A stretch of 5,592 nucleotides of DNA from Bacteroidota bacterium (GTDB lineage: Bacteria > Bacteroidota > Ignavibacteria > Ignavibacteriales > Ignavibacteriaceae): NCBI GenBank assembly GCA_021790055.1, contig JAJYIL010000228.1, positions 1 through 5,592 of the forward strand, written 5' to 3'. This document shows positions 1 to 4,696 of the stretch, in pieces (the stretch's first letter is position 1; every line of letters starts with the position of its first letter). Under the pieces are notes generated by a model. That model ran no database searches. It was not told the origin of the DNA and was given only the letters and a program-made list of their open reading frames with translations. The position numbers were made by a program, and so were the translations under genes.

Positions 1-1189
1 AATAATTAACTTTCAAAGAGGCATCGTAAAAATCTATTGTAACCCTTTTTCCGTTAGTAAACTTTTTTAATATTTCATTTGAAAAGCTTTTCCTGCCTGT
101 TATAATAAAAGAACCATCGGGTATCGGACCTTCCAAAACGCTCTTAGCCGTTAATTCACTTAACGCAGCAGTTGCACCGAAGTTGTTCTTATTGCCGTCT
201 TTTGTAATAATATTCAATACCGAAGAAAGACGTCCGCCGTACTTTGCGTCAAATCCGCCTTTGTAAAATTCAATACCATTAATTATGTCGGGGTCAATTG
301 CACTCAAAATTCCGAGAGCATGAAATGGATTATAAATAGGAACATCGTTTAACAGTACTAAATTTTCATTGCTTGCACCTCCTCTTACATAATATCTGGC
401 GGAAACATCGCCTGCTGATTGAACACCAGGAAGAAGTTGAATAGACCGCATTACATCTGTTTCAACACCAAAGCTCATATTTTCTATTTCTCTTATTGGA
501 ATTTTTTCTGCTGTAAGTCCCGCTTCGTTTACTCGTTTCCCTAAAACAGTAACATTCCCCAATTCAATAGTCGTTTTTGAAAGATAGATAGTTATTTCCG
601 TAATCTTATTTTCATGTATATATACATTTACTATTTTAGGTGTGTAGCCTACATAAGATACAATTACCGTAAGCTCTTTGTTTGCAGGAAGAGAAGGAAT
701 GATGAAAAAACCCCGGCTATCAGAGCTTGCACCTGTATTCAAATTAGGAATATAAACGTTTGCGTAAGGTAAAACTTCGGCAGTTGCCGAATCACGGATG
801 ATCCCTCTGAGTGTTCCGAAAGTTCGGAGTTTATTTTTATCCGCAGACTCTTTCTTTTTTACTGTTATAATATTATTGATATTGCTGAAAGTCAGTCCGA
901 ATTTTTTTGATAGGATTTCAAGAACTTGCTGTAATGTTTCATCTTTTACATCCAGGGTTACCTTATCATCCAGAGGCAGTTCTTTATTGATGTAGCTGAA
1001 TGTAAAGCTTGTCTTTTGTTCTATAATATGCAGTACTTCACTTAGCGGCATATCCGAGACGTTAAAATTAATTTTCTGTTCAGGAAGATTTTGTCCCTTA
1101 GCACTAAACGCAAGCAGACTGCAAATAATAAGGGATAGAAAAACTATCCTGCCAAATGAATTAAATACTGCGGTTTTAAATATTCCCAT
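1..1189 (-). CDS. TonB-dependent outer-membrane receptor with STN domain (N-terminal part, cut by left edge)
   Basis: Only the first 396 codons are present; the frame stays open to the left edge, so the beta-barrel is missing. Visible order: a signal peptide (residues 1 to about 32, basic start, hydrophobic core VFLSLIICSLLAF, likely cleavage near SAKG/QN); an STN domain (about 38-110); a carboxypeptidase-regulatory-like beta-sandwich (about 124-207); and a plug domain (about 228-330) with the typical stretches YYVRGGASNENLVLLNDVPI and GGFDAKYGGRLSSVLNIITK. Such proteins import a substrate through the outer membrane using TonB/ExbBD energy. The STN domain marks a transducer type that signals to a FecR-like regulator, and one is encoded just upstream. 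The ATG at 1187-1189 is supported by AGG at 1196-1198, six bases away. The substrate cannot be told. Plug plus STN also occurs in SusC-type proteins, but no SusD partner is in view. The family call is firm; the ligand is unknown. Confidence 0.93.
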   Translation of the reverse strand, partial: MGIFKTAVFNSFGRIVFLSLIICSLLAFSAKGQNLPEQKINFNVSDMPLSEVLHIIEQKTSFTFSYINKELPLDDKVTLDVKDETLQQVLEILSKKFGLTFSNINNIITVKKKESADKNKLRTFGTLRGIIRDSATAEVLPYANVYIPNLNTGASSDSRGFFIIPSLPANKELTVIVSYVGYTPKIVNVYIHENKITEITIYLSKTTIELGNVTVLGKRVNEAGLTAEKIPIREIENMSFGVETDVMRSIQLLPGVQSAGDVSARYYVRGGASNENLVLLNDVPIYNPFHALGILSAIDPDIINGIEFYKGGFDAKYGGRLSSVLNIITKDGNKNNFGATAALSELTAKSVLEGPIPDGSFIITGRKSFSNEILKKFTNGKRVTIDFYDASLKVNY

Positions 1190-1212
1190 TTTTTACCTAT
1201 TAAATCAAAATT

Positions 1213-1244
1213 CTTAGAGAACTCTTCATAACTTTAGAAATTCC
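1213..1244 (-). promoter_or_regulatory. Weak candidate ECF-type promoter before the receptor gene
   Basis: In the 98-base gap between fecR-like and receptor genes, the minus strand reads GGAAT (1244-1240), then 19 bases, then TCTCTAAG (1220-1213). This loosely resembles the GGAAC / TC pattern of ECF promoters. It would give a leader of roughly 20 bases before the receptor ATG. Spacing and match are loose and the DNA is AT-rich, so this is a suggestion only. Confidence 0.2.
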
Positions 1245-1287
1245 TTAATGCTTTACTCAAATTGTTAATCATAAATTGATAGAAGGA

Positions 1288-2292
1288 TCATCGTGTTTTT
1301 CCAAAAACAAATTCTTCATTATAATGATCCGCTTTATCTATTTTATAATCAATCCCGGTTAAGCTTTTTATTACATCGGCTATAGTCTTTATTGAATTTC
1401 TCTCGAATTTGATCGTAATTTTTTGAGCTAAGACAGATTTGTCTTTGAATGTGAATTTTACGTCAAAAGACCTTTCAAGCAAAGAAAGCACTTCGCCTAA
1501 CGGCTCATTCTCAAATTTATATATGTTATCTTTCCAGCCAACCACCTCTAACGAATCAAACCGCTCAAGCGAGCCTACATTCTTTTCTTTATTATATAAC
1601 AACTGTTCCTTTGGCTTAAGAACTACAATTTCATCAGTCCCCCCCACTTTATCTCTTGAGACTCTTACCTTTCCTTCCAGAAGTGAAACCGTAATCGTTT
1701 TATTCCCCGGGTAGGCTGAAACGTCAAACTTAGTTCCCAAATCAATAGTCGATAGGCTTTCAGAACGCACAATAAACCGCTGAGCTGAATTATGATGAAT
1801 TTCGAAATATGCCTCGCCCTTTAGGTATACTTCTCTATATTTGCCGTAAAATTGTTGGGGGTATTTTAATTTGCTATCGGCGTTAAGAGTAATCCTTGAA
1901 CCGTCTGAAAGTGAAATCGTCGACTTCTCTCCCCGGGAAGTCGCTATTTCATTCCAGACGATTGAAGGTGCTTTTTGCCTAAATATGCCGGATATGTATA
2001 AAATCCCTGAAGCTATGATTATAAGAAATATTATTGAAGCGGCTCTTTTAAGTAATGATGTTGAAAAGAATATTTCTCCTGGATAATGAACTTTCTCTTT
2101 CCTGATCTTTTTCATTATTTCCGAATAAATTTTTGCGTCTATTATTCTTTGATTACCCATTTCATTTTCATTCCATTCGCCGGGATCTTTTTGAAATGAT
2201 TTTAGATAGGTTTCAAGCAGTTCCTTTTCTTGAAGCGAACATTTACCCTGTTTGTACTTATCTATCAAATTTGAAAATTCTCTTATATTCAA
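1288..2292 (-). CDS. FecR-family anti-sigma/sigma-regulator, inner-membrane protein
   Basis: The 334-residue protein has the layout of Bacteroidota FecR proteins. A short helical cytoplasmic N-terminus (about 1-82) would contact the sigma factor. One transmembrane segment follows (about 84-104, AASIIFLIIIASGILYISGIF is its core region). Then comes a periplasmic FecR domain (about 115-213, with SRGEKSTISLSDGSRITLNA, the YLKGEAYFEI motif and FDVSAYPG), and a C-terminal STN-like domain (about 257-320). It would sense the state of the TonB receptor and control the sigma factor encoded upstream. The start is TTG: an in-frame TGA lies three codons before it, GAGAG at 2303-2299 is a good ribosome site, and the first ATG (codon 45) would remove the sigma-binding part. 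The gap to the sigma gene is 146 bases and to the receptor gene 98 bases. Family call firm; its particular signal is unknown. Confidence 0.93.
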   Translation of the reverse strand: MNIREFSNLIDKYKQGKCSLQEKELLETYLKSFQKDPGEWNENEMGNQRIIDAKIYSEIMKKIRKEKVHYPGEIFFSTSLLKRAASIIFLIIIASGILYISGIFRQKAPSIVWNEIATSRGEKSTISLSDGSRITLNADSKLKYPQQFYGKYREVYLKGEAYFEIHHNSAQRFIVRSESLSTIDLGTKFDVSAYPGNKTITVSLLEGKVRVSRDKVGGTDEIVVLKPKEQLLYNKEKNVGSLERFDSLEVVGWKDNIYKFENEPLGEVLSLLERSFDVKFTFKDKSVLAQKITIKFERNSIKTIADVIKSLTGIDYKIDKADHYNEEFVFGKTR

Positions 2293-2386
2293 GGCTTTCT
2301 CTCAAAAAATAATTATTGACACCTTTTAGTAACCTGGAAAAGAGAAAAGTACTATTCGCAGAAAAATAAATTTACACTGCTAAGGA

Positions 2387-2403
2387 TTTACTGTAGAAGT
2401 AAA
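2387..2403. repeat. Inverted repeat TTTACT-N5-AGTAAA
   Basis: Perfect six-base arms, TTTACT (2387-2392) and AGTAAA (2398-2403), flank a five-base loop. The repeat overlaps the left copy of the TAAGGATTTA repeat and the -10 part of the promoter candidate. It has no T tract on either side, so it is not a normal terminator; an operator or a weak RNA hairpin are the options. Confidence 0.35.
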
Positions 2404-2420
2404 GTGATTTAAGATGTTCC
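2394..2420 (-). promoter_or_regulatory. Candidate ECF-type promoter before the FecR gene
   Basis: On the minus strand GGAAC (2420-2416) is followed after 18 bases by TCTA (2397-2394). GGAAC with a TC-containing -10 element at this distance is the general pattern of ECF sigma promoters. It sits just after the sigma gene and would give a leader of about 100 bases before the FecR start. Autoregulation by the neighbouring sigma factor is an inference. Confidence 0.3.
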
Positions 2421-2438
2421 TGGAAGGGATGTAAGGAT

Positions 2439-3014
2439 TTAGAATAATAATGTATAAAGATCTTTCACGGATTTGCGAATAAATTTTAGCGACTCACTGA
2501 TCTGATTCTTAACCGTTTGAAGCGAAATATTAAGATTCTCGGATATCTCTTTATTTGATAGTCCATCATGCTTGCTCATCCGAAAGATTTTCTGGCGCTG
2601 CCCGGGTAATTTGGATATTGCGGTATTTATATGGTCTTTCAATTCTTTCTTATCGTATAATTCATCGAAATTATATTGACGGATTATTGAATCAAATTTT
2701 TCTATTAATAGCTTTTTGTATTTGCTTCTTCGAAAGCTATTGAAAATCTGGAACTTGACTGATCGATAAAGATACGAGCTTAGAGAATTTATCTCGACGT
2801 CATGCCTTCTTGTCCATAGTTCGACAAAAATTTCCTGTACAATGTCTTCGCATATTTCTCTCTCCCGCAGTATATTAAATGCATAGACATAAAGTCCTCG
2901 CCAATAACGTTTATATATTTGTTCAAAGGATAACTTATCATCAAGCTGGATTGATTCGAGTAATTCATTATCGGTTTTCTCACCTGCCCTATTTTGCAGC
3001 TTAATGGTACACAT
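2439..3014 (-). CDS. ECF-type RNA polymerase sigma-70 factor
   Basis: The 191-residue product has the two domains of an ECF sigma factor. Region 2 comes first (about residues 29-98), with the core-binding stretch CEDIVQEIFVELW and then SLSSYLYRSVKFQIFNSFRR. Region 4 follows (about 128-180), with KLPGQRQKIF and a helix-turn-helix, LSNKEISENLNISLQTVKNQ. There is no region 1 or 3, as usual for the family. It would direct RNA polymerase to genes for import through the receptor encoded downstream, under control of the FecR-like protein next to it. The ATG at 3014 is chosen; a TTG at 3035 in the same frame would add seven residues. Neither has a clear Shine-Dalgarno sequence, but leaderless or SD-poor starts are common in Bacteroidota. 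No close paralogue or target list can be inferred. Confidence 0.93.
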   Translation of the reverse strand: MCTIKLQNRAGEKTDNELLESIQLDDKLSFEQIYKRYWRGLYVYAFNILREREICEDIVQEIFVELWTRRHDVEINSLSSYLYRSVKFQIFNSFRRSKYKKLLIEKFDSIIRQYNFDELYDKKELKDHINTAISKLPGQRQKIFRMSKHDGLSNKEISENLNISLQTVKNQISESLKFIRKSVKDLYTLLF

Positions 3015-3039
3015 CGCAATTTTACAATTTGTCAATAAT

Positions 3040-3064
3040 GATGAATCAAATTAATATTTTTTCC
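3040..3064 (-). promoter_or_regulatory. Weak candidate promoter of the sigma gene
   Basis: The minus strand reads GGAAA (3064-3060), then 18 bases, then TC (3041-3040). This is the same loose layout as before the FecR gene, placed so that transcription would begin just before the ATG at 3014. The match is minimal in AT-rich DNA. If real it would fit the sigma factor transcribing its own gene. Confidence 0.2.
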
Positions 3065-3070
3065 AGAATA

Positions 3071-3102
3071 TCGCTAATATGTTTTCAATTTAAGGTTAGC
3101 GA
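3071..3102. promoter_or_regulatory. Inverted repeat TCGCTAA-N18-TTAGCGA, possible operator
   Basis: Perfect seven-base arms at 3071-3077 and 3096-3102 are separated by 18 bases, so their centres lie about 25 bases apart. The repeat lies directly upstream of the sigma promoter candidate. The arms contain CG and stand out from the AT-rich surroundings. It could bind a dimeric regulator of the sigma gene; a long-loop RNA hairpin is less likely. Confidence 0.4.
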
Positions 3103-3151
3103 AGGCAGAAAGCAAATTACAACCGTTATCGTAAAGATTTATTTTATTTCG

Positions 3152-3177
3152 TTGGATTCAATTGTTTTTTAATCCAA
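3152..3177. repeat. Inverted repeat TTGGATT-N12-AATCCAA
   Basis: Perfect seven-base arms (3152-3158 and 3171-3177) enclose twelve bases ending in a run of six T. The T run is inside the loop and neither strand has a T tract after the stem, so it does not look like a terminator. A binding site or cruciform-type repeat is possible. Confidence 0.4.
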
Positions 3178-3251
3178 AAAATTCATTAGGAATGACACGA
3201 TTTAATCGGGAATGCCAAAGACCGCGTATAAAATTTTATTAAAAAATCTTA

Positions 3252-3294
3252 GGCGGAATAAACCCCGCCAAGCCAAGCAGGAATCTGACTGGCT
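3252..3294 (+). other. Two adjacent hairpins, possible structured leader or small RNA
   Basis: First hairpin: GGCGG (3252-3256) pairs with CCGCC (3265-3269) around an eight-base loop. Second, one base later: AGCCA (3271-3275) pairs with TGGCT (3290-3294), then a 2x2 internal loop, then CAG (3278-3280) pairs with CTG (3285-3287) around the tetraloop GAAT. Further on, AAGCCT (3304-3309) could pair with AGGCTT (3342-3347). The GC content of these stems contrasts with the flanks. No known RNA family was recognised, and transcription is not shown. The structure is symmetric, so the strand is uncertain. Confidence 0.3.
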
Positions 3295-3418
3295 AACAAA
3301 TTAAAGCCTGGTTTTTTGCATGGTTCTACAAATAAGAATTAAGGCTTGATAACACGAAAGGCAAATTTTCCTAAATGAAAATTTGAGTTAAATTATGAGC
3401 AATTCATCTGATAAAAAA

Positions 3419-3449
3419 TTGCTTGTAAAATGGTTATCCGTTAAATTTG
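3419..3449 (+). promoter_or_regulatory. Candidate Bacteroidota-type promoter of the acyl-CoA dehydrogenase
   Basis: TTG (3419-3421), then 20 bases, then TAAATTTG (3442-3449) matches the TTG / TAnnTTTG housekeeping promoter described for Bacteroidota. Transcription would begin near 3456, about 23 bases before the ATG at 3479 and its GAGG ribosome site. This placement makes an upstream ATG at 3395 unlikely as the main start. Confidence 0.45.
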
Positions 3450-3478
3450 CTTTTCAAATTATCAACAACGAGGAATTG

Positions 3479-4648
3479 ATGCATTTATTCAAGGGAGTGG
3501 ACTATTTTGAAGTAGATTCGCTTCTTACTGACGATGAAAAGATGGTCAGAGATTCGGTTAGAGAATTTGTATCAGGGGAAGTAATTCCGATCATTGAAAA
3601 ATATAATCGTGAAGCTAAATTTCCGATGGATTTAGTTCCCAAAATGGCAGAACTAAATTTGTTCGGAACTACTCTTCCGCAAAAATACGGCTGTGCCGAG
3701 TTGAATAATGTTGCCTACGGTTTGTTGATGCAGGAATTAGAACGCGGCGACAGCGGAATAAGGAGCTTTGTCTCTGTTCAAAGTGCATTGGTTATGTACC
3801 CGATTTTTACTTTCGGCAGCGAAGAGCAAAAGGATTTCTGGCTTCCAAAATTGGCGAAGGGCGAAAAGATCGGATGCTTCGGTTTGACCGAGCCTGATTT
3901 CGGTTCCAATCCTTCGGGGATGGTCACTAAAGCTGAAAAAGTAAATGACGGCTACTTAATTAACGGCGCCAAGATGTGGATTACTAGTGGAACCATTGCC
4001 GATATAGCTGTAGTATGGGCTAAGCTCGATGGAGTTGTTAGGGGCTTTCTTGTTGAGAAGGGTATTAAAGGCTTTACTGCACCGGAGATGAAAGGGAAGC
4101 ATTCGCTCCGTGCAAGTGTTACTTCGGAATTAATTTTTGATAATGTCTTTATAACTGAGAATAATATTCTTTCTAAAACAACAGGATTAAAGAATGCTTT
4201 AATGTGTCTTAACCAAGCCAGGTATGGAATTGCATGGGGCGTTGTAGGTGCTATGATGGCTTGTTATGATTCTGCTTTGAACTATGCCAAGTCACGAGTT
4301 CAATTCAGCAAGCCAATTGCAGCTTACCAGATGACGCAAGAAAAACTAGTCTTTATGCTGACAGAAATAACAAAAGCACAATTATTAAATCTTCAACTTG
4401 GAAGAATGAAAGACAACGGATCATTAAGGCATACCCAGGTTTCATTAGCCAAAAGGAATAATTGCGAGAAGGCTTTGGAGATTGCACACATTGCAAGAGA
4501 AATTTTAGGAGCTAACGGGATACTTGATGAGTACCCGGTGATGCGTCGTGCTGCCAATCTTGAATCAGTTAAGACATACGAAGGTACGCATGAGATGCAT
4601 ACGCTTATTGTAGGAGAGGATATAACCGGTTATCCTGCATATGAATGA
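3479..4648 (+). CDS. gcdH: Acyl-CoA dehydrogenase, probably glutaryl-CoA dehydrogenase
   Basis: This 389-residue FAD enzyme likely oxidises and decarboxylates glutaryl-CoA to crotonyl-CoA (lysine, tryptophan or aromatic breakdown), passing electrons to ETF. The whole length matches the family: N-terminal helices, FGLTEPDFGSNPS (134-146) and WITS (167-170) at the flavin, ARYGIAWGV, KRNNCEKALEIA, and YEGTHEMH near the C-terminus with the expected catalytic base Glu368. ELERGDSGIRSFVSVQS carries Glu88 and Arg95, corresponding to human GCDH Glu87 and Arg94, which contact the substrate's distal carboxylate; this favours glutaryl-CoA over simple fatty acyl-CoA. The ATG at 3479 is chosen because GAGG (3470-3473) precedes it, a promoter candidate lies just upstream, and the family motif MxLFKGVDYF begins there. 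An in-frame ATG at 3395 would add 28 residues that look unlike the family. A terminator follows. Another short-chain acyl-CoA substrate cannot be excluded. Confidence 0.85.
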   Translation: MHLFKGVDYFEVDSLLTDDEKMVRDSVREFVSGEVIPIIEKYNREAKFPMDLVPKMAELNLFGTTLPQKYGCAELNNVAYGLLMQELERGDSGIRSFVSVQSALVMYPIFTFGSEEQKDFWLPKLAKGEKIGCFGLTEPDFGSNPSGMVTKAEKVNDGYLINGAKMWITSGTIADIAVVWAKLDGVVRGFLVEKGIKGFTAPEMKGKHSLRASVTSELIFDNVFITENNILSKTTGLKNALMCLNQARYGIAWGVVGAMMACYDSALNYAKSRVQFSKPIAAYQMTQEKLVFMLTEITKAQLLNLQLGRMKDNGSLRHTQVSLAKRNNCEKALEIAHIAREILGANGILDEYPVMRRAANLESVKTYEGTHEMHTLIVGEDITGYPAYE

Positions 4649-4653
4649 CAAAC

Positions 4654-4679
4654 AACCCCGGTTATTCGGGATTTTTTTT
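4654..4679 (+). terminator. Rho-independent terminator after the acyl-CoA dehydrogenase
   Basis: Six bases after the stop codon, CCCG (4657-4660) pairs with CGGG (4667-4670) around a six-base loop. One mismatch and two further A-T pairs extend the stem, and eight T follow (4672-4679). The core stem is short but GC-only, and the T run is strong. It separates the dehydrogenase from guaB, whose start is 17 bases downstream. Confidence 0.65.
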
Positions 4680-4696
4680 AATATTTAGGCGAATTT

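Larger units (their letters stand above)
2381..2441. repeat. Two copies of TAAGGATTTA between sigma and FecR genes
   Basis: An exact ten-base direct repeat, TAAGGATTTA, occurs at 2381-2390 and 2432-2441 (51 bases apart, about five helical turns). The right copy overlaps the sigma gene stop codon. It could be a protein-binding site pair or chance; flanking bases do not match. No function is claimed. Confidence 0.4.
3015..3478. other. Divergent intergenic region without a credible gene
   Basis: This stretch separates the minus-strand sigma gene from the plus-strand acyl-CoA dehydrogenase. No open frame with a recognisable protein was found apart from the 84-base upstream extension of the dehydrogenase frame, judged non-coding. 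No tRNA, rRNA or known riboswitch signature was seen. It holds several inverted repeats, two AT-rich palindromes (11 bases at 3198-3208, CGATTTAATCG; 12 bases at 3228-3239, ATAAAATTTTAT), two adjacent hairpins and a promoter candidate, listed separately. Confidence 0.7.

Noticed and set aside
798..995. Plus-strand open frame of 65 codons
   Set aside because: It lies entirely antisense to the receptor's STN and carboxypeptidase-like domains, which have clear family motifs; no ribosome site or recognisable protein.
1..1189. Calling the receptor SusC of a glycan uptake locus
   Set aside because: No SusD or glycan enzyme is in the window and the visible part fits a general STN-type receptor equally well.
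1439..2086. Two plus-strand open frames (1439-1714 and 1871-2086)
   Set aside because: Both are antisense shadows of the FecR-like gene and show low-complexity, serine-rich or reversed-hydrophobic composition.
2555..3019. Plus-strand frame 2555-2743 and minus-strand frame 2789-3019
   Set aside because: Both overlap the sigma gene in other frames; the sigma frame carries complete regions 2 and 4, so these are shadows.
3311..3335. tRNA-like T-arm string GGTTCTA near the T run
   Set aside because: No matching T-stem, anticodon arm or acceptor stem can be drawn around it.
3036..3394. Mobile element remnant or attachment site in the divergent gap
   Set aside because: No transposase fragment, target-site duplication or paired terminal repeats; the inverted repeats are short and of different sequence.
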